Translations under genes and position numbers: made by a program
Notes under the pieces: model-generated
Seen by the model: only the letters and a program-made list of their open reading frames with translations
What the model was told of the DNA's origin: nothing
Databases searched by the model: none
Part shown: positions 54,555 to 64,000 of the stretch, one piece after another
How the letters are laid out: the number at the start of each line of letters is the position of its first letter
Numbering within the stretch: position 1 is the first letter of the stretch
Source of the DNA: Liolophura sinensis
Taxonomy: Eukaryota; Mollusca; Polyplacophora; Chitonida; Chitonidae
Reading direction: 5' to 3'
Assembly (NCBI RefSeq): GCF_032854445.1
Contig: NC_088301.1
Coordinates: 21,137,808-21,201,807, forward strand
Length of the DNA: 64,000 bases

Positions 54555-54760
54555 ACCACGACTGTCACCAATGTTTTTTGAAACATTCTGAGATAACTAC
54601 AGGGTGTAGAGAAATAATCTGCACAGTTTTATGAAGATTGTGTCTTTAGTGACACAAACGAATCATTTCTAAAGTCATTTTCATGATAGCTGTATGCATA
54701 AATTCCACTGAAAAAAGTGCTTTAGAGGTTGAAAAGGTTGAAGATTTAGAGTATGTTTGG
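54555..54760 (+). repeat. Rep-5 copy 3
   Basis: TTTTGAAACATTCTGAGATA, AGGGTGTAGAGAAATAATCT, GCACAGTTTTATGAAG and GAAAAGGTTGAAGATTTAGA. Confidence 0.75.
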
Positions 54761-55177
54761 GTAATGTTAGACGTGGCATGGCATGTGGTCTTTAACTGGG
54801 CTATTCAACATTTGAAACACTTGAGTCCGACATCTACCTGTAATGTGGTAAAAATGGCACATGGTTCATACATTAAGATGAGACATCTATGTATAGGCAC
54901 ACTTTAAACCTTGGAAAAGTGACTACAGATTTCCAGCTTCATGTATGCATGATCTAGCTTCAAAAGCTAACCTGATCTAGAAGAAAGTTTTGATGTCAGG
55001 AGTTTGATGTAAAGGGTACGACCATAGATTTGCTCTGAGAATAAATTATGTGGGTTAAGACATTGCAAAAATTCAGTATTTCTGTGATATTCAGAGATAT
55101 TGGCATGATGGCAACTTCGAAATTTGATGAAAAAAAATTCTGAAAATGTAGTTGCATGCATTTGTGTTACAGTGTAC

Positions 55178-55485
55178 GTGTTAATTTGCTTTGTACTTTA
55201 TTCACAGTTGACCCTGGGTTCTGCCTTATTTAGGTTTTTTTCACCATTAGGCTCGCTGTCAGCGTATAAGGGAAATATTCTTGAGTACAGTTTAAAACAC
55301 AAGTTAAAATAAATAAATATTTTAACGTAACGTAAAGTTTAACGTATGAGTTAATTTGCTGCCTGCTTTATTCACAGTTGACCCTGGGTTCTGCCTGGTT
55401 TCTTCTGACCATTATGCTCGCCGTCATCGTATAAGGGAAATATTCTTGAGTACAGTATAAAACACAAGTTAAAATAAATAACTAT
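55178..55485 (+). repeat. Tandem duplication of a SINE-1 3' half
   Basis: TTAATTTGCT...TTTATTCACAGTTGACC, then CTGGGTTCTGCC and the SINE-1 end occur twice, about 170 bp apart. The upstream non-SINE sequence is duplicated too, so this is a local tandem duplication and not two insertions. Confidence 0.85.
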
Positions 55486-56620
55486 TCGTAGTTGATTCAA
55501 TGAATTGGTCTAGGAGTTCAGCATAAGCTATGGTATTTATGTGTATTTGACATTGAGCCATGCTGATCAAGATGAAAAGCTAAGCTTTTGATGTGACACC
55601 CTCCTCGACTCCAACAGTGTGTTGAGTTGGTGCTGTGTATTTGTTTAAGTGATCTGGATTGTTTTCGATTGTTCGTAACGAATCAACATCACGATCACGT
55701 TCTTCCGAATGTTTATCTTGCTTTGTGTTTCTTTGTGTTTGTCACATTCATGCACATAAACAGTTAGTGTTGTTTTTTTACATTGTTGTCAAGTAGCTAC
55801 AGTATACAGCCTACAACTGAAATGCTTTTAACAGCCACTTCAGTGAAAACTTAACTTATGTATGTGGGTGGCGGGTTAATCATTTTCTTCTCCAGCTGTT
55901 TTAGAATTCATACCGTTTTCGTGTTGCTTAACTATTAACATAATACCTCTAGCTTTCCACATGGATTCTGTAAGCCATTAGAGCTGTCAGATTTACTGTA
56001 CAAGATACCTGATTGATTCTGTCGTTTACAACAGAATGCTCATAGAATCAATACAAAGACATATGAATATTTCATCGTCCTGCCCACTGACTGTATCATC
56101 CGGATGTCTCTGTCTGCAGCAGCGCCAGTGACGGTATCTCATGTGACGACGTTGGTTAGGCTGCCTTTGTCGTTGAGAGTTAATATAGATGAGAATCTAG
56201 CACAGGTGTGTCATTTTACCTGCAAATTCGTGACTTGCCAGGTAGATACATCATAACATGAAGCTGTGTAAACATAGCAGCTTAATTTATCTGCCAACTA
56301 GTCCAGCATAAGTGGCTGTAGAGAGAAAAGCAGCACAGGATAGTCTTTTGTTGGGTTTTATATGTACAGTGCATCTTCAACATTTCAGGTATGAAGCTGT
56401 CATTAAGGCTAATTTAAAATGGTGATTTCCATCGGTTTGACGTCACTGTAACTGCTACCATGTCACTGTGACACCACAGCATTGTAGTGTCACAGAAAAC
56501 TTCAGGGAAGCTGACTTTATACCCAAATGTCAGTGACGTTCATGCCTAAACCAAAATAACGCATGTTGCCCAAATCAGTATGATATTGCTTGAACTGAAA
56601 TGGTTTTGGGCTCACCATGT
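55486..56620 (+). other. Intron, nothing identified
   Basis: An inverted repeat CTGTGACAC/GTGTCACAG at about 56467-56495 could form a 9-bp stem. No exon or repeat family recognised. Confidence 0.4.
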
Positions 56621-56624
56621 TTTT

Positions 56625-56850
56625 ATGATTTATTTATTTATTTCTTTATTTGATTGGTGTTTTATGCCATACTCAAGAATATTTCACTTATACGACGTCG
56701 ACCAGCATTATGGTGAGAGAAAACTAGGCAGAGTCCGGGAGAAACCCACGACCATCCACAGGTTGCTGAAAGACCCACGTATGGCCACATGAGAGCCGCA
56801 TGAGAGCCTCCTGGGTCAATACGCTGTGCTAGCGCGCTAACCAACTGGGT
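56625..56850 (-). repeat. SINE-1 with deletion near the head
   Basis: TTGATTGGTGTTTTATGCCA through GTGCTAGCGCGCTAACCAAC. The GGCCGGAGAGGAAGCC to B-box part is mostly lost. Confidence 0.85.
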
Positions 56851-57064
56851 TCATTGATCTGTGAGATTCTTCTTCTGCTTCCACTGTTCCATTGGGGCCT
56901 TTGTTGAAGTAGCCATGCATGACCGTAGCCTATACATCTTACATGTCACTTGTGGGAAAGTATCTGACTTTATTAATTAGAATTAAGCCAAAGCTACGTA
57001 CATTATATTTAAAGGCTTATGGTTTACTCCAGCCACTCCAGTTTCTTTCACTCATAAGACTGAG

Positions 57065-57275
57065 TGCAGGAGCCTCTCAACTATTTGGTCGCTGTGAGTT
57101 CAAATCCAGCTCATGATGGCTCCCTCTGTGGTTGTATGGGAAGGTCTTCCAGCAGCCTGAGGATGGTCATGGGTTTCCCACTAGTTCTGCTTGGATTCCT
57201 CCTGCCTTATTGCTGGCTGCAGTCGTATAAGTAAAATGTTCATAGGCGTGAAATACCAATCAAATAAATGAATAA
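57065..57275 (+). repeat. SINE-1, 5'-truncated
   Basis: AGGAGCCTCTCAACTATTTG, GAGTTCAAATCCAGCTCATG, ending GAAATACCAATCAAATAA. Confidence 0.85.
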
Positions 57276-57614
57276 AATAAGTTAAACTGAGTTCAGTGCT
57301 AACAATTTAGGTGCAGTACTGGTAATTATGGCTTGGAAATCCCAAATCAGATGATTAAATAAATTATTGAGTACTGAGTTCAACTTTAATGATCAGACTT
57401 AACCTGATATCCACCTCAATTGACTGCTAGCTTTATTTATTTTTTACTAGCCATGGTTGCAAATTAAAACCATGTTTGACTAAATTTTAGGGTTTGAAAT
57501 GATTTTTGGTACATATAAAACACACACATACTTTGCTTATTTAGGGAATTCTTTACTAGCAACTGTTAAAAATGGAAAGCAAGTTTGAATGATTTTAAGG
57601 CTGTAAAATGATCT

Positions 57615-58270
57615 TTGACACCTAAAAACACATAAATATACATGTGACAGCTCAAGGATCTAAAAACACATACATGTACATGTGACAACTCAAGGATCTA
57701 AAAACACATACATGTACATGTGACAACTCAAGGATCTAAAAACACATACATGTACATGTGACAATTCAAGGATCTAAAAACACATACCTGTACATGTGAC
57801 AACTCAAAGATCTAAAAACACATACATGTACATGTGACAGCTCAAGGATCTAAAAACACATACATGTACATGTGACAACTCAAGGATCTAAAAACACATA
57901 CATGTACATGTGACAACTCAAGGATCTAAAAACACATACATGTACATGTGACAACTCAAGGATCTAAAAACACATACATGTACATGTGACAACTCAAGGA
58001 TCTAAAAACACATACATGTACATGTGACAACTCAAGGATCTAAAAAACACATACATGTACATGTGACAACTCAAAGATCTAAAAACACATACATGTACAT
58101 GTGACAATTCAAGGATCTAAAAACACATACATGTACATGTGACAACTCAAGGATCTAAAAACACATAAATGTACATGTGACAACTCAAAGATCTAAAAAC
58201 ACATACATGTACATGTGACAATTCAAGGATCTAAAAACACATACATGTACATGTGACAACTCAAGGATTT
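57615..58270. repeat. 38-bp minisatellite, about 17 units
   Basis: ACACATACATGTACATGTGA plus CAACTCAAGGATCTAAAA, period exactly 38 and nearly identical between units, so recently amplified. Each unit contains the perfect palindrome ACATGTACATGT. Confidence 0.97.
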
Positions 58271-59020
58271 CACACAAAAACAATACACTACTACGTGAAA
58301 GTAATGAAAAGGATGAGTTTTTTTTTTATTTAGGACGAAAAGGTATGTAAATATGCAACCCATGCATCATTTGTCTGAAAACTATAGGAGTACCCCATTG
58401 ATTGGCAACATGAGGTAGTTTTACCTAAAGATACACAGTGAACAAAATTTATTACATGGACTCAAATCAATTCCTCATTGATCACATGTTTCTGTGAGCT
58501 TTCGGCATGCCAGTGTAGACCCCAAATAGCATGAATAGTCCTCATGCTACAGTACTGTCCATGCTCTAGCTGCTAATGCTCAGTGCCATTCATCATGTTC
58601 AGGGTGCTGAGAACACCATGTCTGGCCATCCCTCAACTGATGTAACTCTTTGTCATGCTGAGGGATCAGTCACACTTCAACTGCAGTGTGTACACTGTAG
58701 GCATTGGCCACATGGAGGAATGTTAAACTGGTTCTTGGTACTGTGTTATGGAATATACTATTGATTTTATAAGCACATCATTTTCTCTAGGGGGTGTGAG
58801 GCTGGTGTATTGTTCTGTTGGAGTACTATAGAGAAGCCCCAAGCATAAATACATACACATGTACAGTATGAGAGACAGTACTGTGGTAAAACTGCTCTAG
58901 CATACAGAATATTACATCAGGACTAGGCTTTTTGATCTCCTGTCACTTTAATTTTTAATAATTCTAGACAGTTGACGTCTATGAATTGCAATGAGCATCA
59001 CTGTCATTTCTTACCGAATT
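58271..59020 (+). other. Intron, nothing identified
   Basis: Only short open frames without splice support. Confidence 0.45.
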
Positions 59021-59024
59021 CTTC

Positions 59025-59215
59025 TTAAGCCAATGTTTAGCGTTAGTGGCAGTTGAAGATGCTATTTTCAAGCATTAAATTTACATGAACAGTTAGAATA
59101 AAACCGTTAGCAAGGTAAATTGACAAGAAGCTGGATGTCATTGGTTACAAGTGACCATTTGCCAGTTATTACGCTGTTATCTCTGCTCTAGTTTTAGGCG
59201 TACAGCTTGTGTACC
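59025..59215 (-). repeat. Rep-3 copy, inverted
   Basis: ATGAACAGTTAGAATAAAAC, then GTGACCATTTGCCAGTTATT and CTCTGCTCTAGTTTTA are inverse Rep-3 blocks. Confidence 0.6.
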
Positions 59216-59334
59216 ATTTGTACCCCAGGTTAAAGTATTGGCAGCTGAGGACATGCAGTAGCTCAAACAAACAAAATATGAGTACTTGTTTTCACTCACA
59301 TTAGCAAAACAGTAATGTTTGAACATATAATGCA

Positions 59335-59590
59335 AGGTCGGGGGTAGTTAGCATACCAGAACATTGCATTGAATCAGGTGCGTATCACCAATGCGGTCGA
59401 TGTGAGATCAAGTCCAGCTCATGCTGGCTTCCTCGTCGGACATAGGAAGGGTCTTGCAGCAACCTGCAGATGGTCTTGGGTTTCCCCAGGGCTATCTACC
59501 TAGTTTCCTCCCACCAAAATGCTTTCTTTTGTGGTATAAGTAAAATATTCTTGCATACAGCATAAACATCAATCAAATAGATAAATAAAT
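59335..59590 (+). repeat. SINE-1, diverged full copy
   Basis: GGTCGATGTGAGATCAAGTC and GTATAAGTAAAATATTCTTG with an AAAT tail. Confidence 0.85.
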
Positions 59591-59644
59591 GTAAGGTGGA
59601 AGTCAGCGGTCCAAATGGGTTGAGTTAAGTGCAATTTATGTTCA

Positions 59645-59722
59645 CGTACATATGAAGATATCACATGTCCTACATATGAAGATATCACATGTCCTACATA
59701 TGAAGATATCACATGTCCTAGC
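59645..59722. repeat. 24-bp tandem repeat x 3
   Basis: ACATATGAAGATATCACATG plus TCCT, three identical units. Confidence 0.95.
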
Positions 59723-61585
59723 TTTTAATTGTGAGGCAAATACAACACAAAAATAATCTTTCAAAATACCTTCAACAAGAGGTGGTTCATGTAACAATTA
59801 AACGAGTAAAAGGGATTTCTGGGAAATTGGTATTTACATTGAAGTTCTTGTGTGGAACATTATATAACTTCTTTGAAGGAACCTGGAACAGCACTGTGTA
59901 TTTGGATGTTTCTTCAGTCCCAAGATTCTGAAGTGTTTGCCCAAACTGCTGGTGAGGCAAAGGACACCTTGCCTGGCAACCTCTGACGTCATCTGTTCAG
60001 AAGAAAGTGTGCAGAGATGAGACAAGTTCTTCCCACATGTCATTCACTTCAATTTCACTTTGGAAGAGAACCTAATTATTTGTCTTCTCTCTGTTCTGGA
60101 CAAACCTCCCGGTGGAGTCAACTATCAGCGAAGTGCTTGTTGATAATTAGGCCGGTTTCTCCTAGGCTATCTCTTCTCCTGAACCAACTGTCATTGCCAT
60201 TACAACTGGATTTCTGGAAATAGCCCAGTCGTCGCACCGTAGCAGGGAAACTGGCCGGAAACCGTTTGGCTGGCCCGCTGAAGTCGTCGTTGAATGCGGC
60301 TCTTGAGTTAACTGGTATTTGGGCTGTATGGTCGGGCAATGTGGACAGGCTCTGGCAGATAACACTCCATTACTGTAGAGAGGAGACAAGTCGGAGAGCT
60401 GCAATTGATCCTCGCCTCTGATTAAAACGCTCACACCCTTTGTACTCTTTACCAAAGAGATTCAATAAAGAAGCATCATGTTACTTCAGCGGATATAAGT
60501 TTGTGTCTCTTGGGGGCATTGAACTAAGCTGAGAGGTTTTCATACCTATGTATATATACTTCAAAGTGCGAAGTGCAGAAATTCCATGCTGCCATCAGAG
60601 GTTAATTACCATGAATTTATGTAGCAGTGAATATGACAATTGGGCAGGAAAGCTCCAGGCGATCCCAATACTGAGCTGTTTGGCATTTAGCATTAAGAGA
60701 CAATGATGATTTCACACAAAGAAAACATTGTTTATTTGTTACCAGAAATTAGCCCTGAATTTTCTAGTTGATTAATGCCAGACACATTTATTTATGGCTT
60801 TGGCTTGTATTGATGCCAAATACTTCATTAGCAATTAACCTTGTTTCTAGATGAGTAACAGTGGGAAGATGTTTTAGTCCTGGATGCTCATGTACTGGCA
60901 GTCTAGAGTACACATGTCAGGCGAAGAACGAAACATTTAATTGCCATTTCCTTTGATGCTTCATGCTTTTAGGCTTATTGAACTGAACTTATGTGAAACC
61001 TAAATTTAGGACAAACTGAAGGCAGCTCAGAGATTTCAAGGCCTTCCAGTAATAGGTTTTTGACATCGATAGAACCTAAGTATTTAAAGTATTTTTGTTT
61101 TGCCACGCCACTTAGTGGCAGTTTATGATATATGTTTAATAACCATGGATGCAGCTTGAAAAAGACATTGGAGAACTGAGATTTTGAGGTAATTTGCATA
61201 TTGGTAACCCATGCTAGGATGTTTTTGTGTGAATAAATCTGCAAATTGACAAGAATACTGATAAGATCTGAACTCAAATAATACTATTGTGATCCGATGT
61301 GGCTTAATGAGTTTCACACAGGAGCTTAGGTTTATACAGGGGCTCCTACAAGGGGCCTGATCCAGCCCGCTGAAGTAATCCACATAATTGGCCCCATTTA
61401 TGTTGTACCTTTATTGTTCTTGTGAAGGATGATTTTACTTCCTGATCATATTGAAATGCTGCAAGGACTTGGTAGCTGTGTTACATCTATCAGGCCATTA
61501 ATCTTAGGAAATTTACTCATATTGTTGCCATTTTATAAAACCAAGCAACCAAGTTGTTATTGTCTTCAGTTAAAAATATTAGATA
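59723..61585 (+). other. Intron; possible conserved noncoding patch
   Basis: Bases 60100-60440 are clearly GC-richer (AGCAGGGAAACTGGCCGGAA, GGCTGGCCCGCTGAAGTC) than their neighbours, match no repeat in the window and have no clean exon. They could be an intronic enhancer or an alternative first exon. Confidence 0.35.
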
Positions 61586-61589
61586 CAGC

Positions 61590-61765
61590 TAACTTGATTT
61601 ATTTATTGATTTGTTTATTTGATTGGTGTTTTACACTGTACTCAAGAATATTTCACTTACACGATAGCGACAAGCATTCTGGTGGGAGGAAACTTGGGCA
61701 GAGTCTTGGGGAAACCCACGGCCATCTGCAGGTTGCTGGCAAAGCTTCCCATGTACGTCCGAAGA
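61590..61765 (-). repeat. SINE-1, 5'-truncated
   Basis: TTTGATTGGTGTTTTACACT to CCCATGTACGTCCGAAGAG; the tRNA-like head is absent. Confidence 0.85.
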
Positions 61766-62811
61766 GCTGTACCACTAACTTGAAGTCAGAGATTCTGTGT
61801 CATTCAGGTTGCATGAATTTATCATTAATAAAGTGAATGAGTTCTACAAATAAACATGAAAAAAGAATAGTTAACTAATTACTAATGTAACTATTTGGTT
61901 TTGGAGCGTTTTTTTTTTTGAGCTTTTTTTTTATTTGTTTCTTTGTGTGTAAATACTGTAATGTTTTTATATTGATAATTAAACCATACAGACATTCCTC
62001 TCTGCCTTGAAGCAAATGCAGTTATATACACTGACCCCATCTGGAATATGCATAAATTGCGACACAAGATAATCTGTTTTTAAATCTTAAAAAGCTTCTC
62101 ATCTTTTTTCTTGGCTCCGAAAAAGCCATGATATGACTGCAGTATTACTGAAATGGCATTAAACCACAGCCATAACCACAATCATTCCATAAATACATGT
62201 ACTCTTTAGTCGTGACGACAAGCCTTCAAGGGAAAGATTCTGGACGGGTGACGCTAAGCTGCTTCCACATCCTCAGTAAGTTTATCTATGACGTCACTTC
62301 CAAATATTTCCAATCATTGACAGAAAATATCCATAAAATAGAGAGGCTATTAAAGGAGATGAAAAAATGCCCCCAGAATGGGAAAAAAATTCAGCTATTT
62401 ACCATACCTGATTTTTTTCTTCATTTTCTTTAAAACCATAATCATTATTTTAGTGTTCCTTTTCATACTTCTTTTAACCTTTCTAATCCCCTTGTAAGTA
62501 AAAAATGCCCATTTGTTGGCACAAATGCCAAACATGATAATATTTTTTTATTTACTGGACCTGCTTATGAAACAAATTGCTTACATGTCAAGTGTGTATA
62601 TGCACAAGGTCACTTGGTTGGTTTATAATGCACTCTATCTGAAATGAAAGCTGGTGCACATTTATGTAGGAACTTCAAAGAAGATTTGACTCCTTTGATC
62701 TACTATATTGTCTTTGTGTTATATTAATTGATCTGTAATAATTATACAAATAGATCTAGAAGTAGAATCCTGAACCCAGTTTAACAAGACTGTATGCTAT
62801 GACTTCAGCAG
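61766..62811 (+). other. Intron, nothing certain
   Basis: An acceptor-like ATACATGTACTCTTTAG (62208) is followed by 66 bp open to CCTCA|GTAAGT, reading VTTSLQGKDSGRVTLSC. It does not match the ferlin second exon, so I leave it uncalled. A faint SINE-2-like tail lies at 62110-62190. Confidence 0.3.
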
Positions 62812-63042
62812 GGGCTTCCATGGCTGAGTTGGTTAGCGCTCTAGCACAGCGTAATGACCCATGAGTCTCTCACCGATGCGGTCGCTGTGAGTTCAAGTCC
62901 AGCTCATGCTGGCTTCCTCTCCGGTGGTACGTGGGAAGGTCTGTCAGCAACCTGCGCATGGTTGTGGGTTTCCCTCGGGCTCAGCCTTTTTTCCACCCAC
63001 CATAATGTTGGCCACTGTTGTATAAGTGAAATATTCTTATAT
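62812..63042 (+). repeat. SINE-1, 3'-truncated
   Basis: GGGGCTTCCATGGCTGAGTT, the B-box GTGAGTTCAAGTCCAGCTC, then the body up to GTGAAATATTCTTA. The GAGTACGGCG end and AAAT tail are missing. Confidence 0.9.
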
Positions 63043-63254
63043 GTACAACTCATTATAGCCTGGAGACACATTGAAGTTGTATTGGATAAGTCTTCATGTT
63101 GAATATGGTTTGTCATGTAAGGATTCTGCTTCGGTCCTAATAAAAGAGGTTTGACATAAACTTCCTTCATTGTTAAAGACGAAAAAGTCCTAATATACTT
63201 CTCAAAAACGCTAGGCAACATTTTGTAAACATTAATTTACAGATAACCTGCTCA

Positions 63255-63350
63255 CTGTGGCACATTACATGCACTCTAAGGACTCATTCGTCATCATATC
63301 TCTAAAAGATTGTTATGTACGACATTAAACCCCAAGCACTCACTCGTTCA
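63255..63350 (+). repeat. SINE-2 3' end
   Basis: ACTCTAAGGACTCATTCGTC, then GTACGACATTAAACCCCAAG and CACTCACTC. Only the last 90 bp remain. Confidence 0.75.
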
Positions 63351-64000
63351 CTCTTTTCTGCCCAGTCTTCAAATTATTGGTGAACCAAAAGCATCGTAAA
63401 ATTGACAGGTCAATGGAGGCACACTTGTTTTCCGTTAAGACTTCCATAAAGGGGCGTATTGGGGGTGGGCTATCTACTTCACATACAAAAGGCATACTGG
63501 GTGGTGTTGGGGGGAGGGGTAGGGGTATCATCTGTCATTAGGGATCCATGGGGTATCATCTGTCATTAGGGGTCCCCGCTAGTCCCTACTTCCTGAACAA
63601 CTGTTTATGCACAGTCCATCATGTTCAGCTCCCAATTTCGGAGTGACCTCATCCACATTACTGTAGCTGCCATCTCAACAAAGTATATAGCTGTCCTGGT
63701 CTGTAGGTATAAATTCATACATTTACATATATATTAATGTCACATTAAGTACCTAGATGACTGTTCTCTTATGTGAAAACAGCCTGCCTTCATTAAATGT
63801 TTAGCTGTTAAAAAATCATCATCAATTATTGATGCTTTTACAATATGGCCAGGGTAAACTAATTATGTAATTGGCCATCAGCTATTAGTCTGGGATATAA
63901 TGGTATTCAGATAAAGAGCCTATTTCGCAGTTTGTGTGAGGGAAATGAAGCTTTGGCCTAATTGGTTTACCGGTAAATAAGATCCTGGGTAATGATGGCA
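63351..64000 (+). other. Intron, right edge of window
   Basis: A small duplication (GGGGTATCATCTGTCATTAG twice at 63522-63570) and a stretch at 63790-64000 with CATCAATTATTGATG and CTAATTATGTAATTGG (homeodomain-like palindromes) that could be a conserved noncoding element. No exon seen. Confidence 0.35.

Noticed and set aside
57615-58270. CRISPR-like regular repeats
   Set aside because: The 38-bp units are directly contiguous with no unique spacers, and the DNA is eukaryotic. It is a minisatellite.
62197-62433. Possible second exon of the ferlin gene
   Set aside because: The segment VTTSLQGKDSGRVTLSC does not resemble the expected continuation of the first C2 domain, and the donor is only CA|GTAAGT.

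Overview
This is AT-rich animal nuclear DNA, most likely from a lophotrochozoan such as a mollusc or brachiopod. The evidence is small exons with GT/AG splice sites in long introns, dozens of tRNA-derived SINE copies, decayed Tc1/mariner transposons, one MITE family and many minisatellites. The SINE type (tail CGGCGTAAAACACC followed by AAAT repeats) is, from memory, widespread in those phyla; the lineage call is an inference. Almost all long open frames are chance frames or frames inside tandem repeats. The genes were found by pairing short open exons with splice sites and checking that intron phases agree.

Left part (about 0.9-12.5 kb, minus strand): a secreted protein with a zona pellucida (ZP) domain. 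Seven exons are placed: signal peptide (10605-10555), 9230-9185, 6837-6566, 5445-5285, 2613-2572, 2151-2064 and 1093-937. The first four join in phase, and so do the last three. At least one exon is missing between 5285 and 2613, and the 3' end is not found. A TATA-like box and a noncoding first exon near 12.45-12.54 kb may be its promoter. The introns hold SINEs, an undescribed dispersed repeat (Rep-3), a MITE and a 48/53-bp minisatellite.

Middle (about 12.5-25.6 kb): intergenic sequence with SINEs, a second MITE copy, a nearly full-length but broken mariner-type transposase (19.6-20.6 kb) and two unassigned exon-like segments (22.3 and 24.0 kb).

Right part (25.67-64.0 kb, plus strand): the first coding exon of an otoferlin-like ferlin starts at 25981, with a GTAAGT donor at 26060. 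No second exon is recognised, so the remaining 38 kb is probably its first intron. It carries at least eight minisatellite arrays (periods 17, 21, 22/28, 24, 38, 57 and 60 bp), about fifteen SINE-1 pieces, a Tc1 relic and a dispersed repeat (Rep-5). Two or more phase-compatible exon candidates on the minus strand (46.8-40.2 kb) suggest an unidentified gene nested antisense in this intron.

Repeat names used: SINE-1 (tRNA-like head, tail CGGCGTAAAACACCAATC); SINE-2 (tail ACGTTAAACCCCAAGCACTC); Rep-3 (about 300-350 bp, unknown class); MITE-4 (about 40-bp inverted ends); Rep-5 (about 190 bp); Rep-6 (about 170 bp). No rRNA, functional tRNA, CRISPR array or viral gene was seen.
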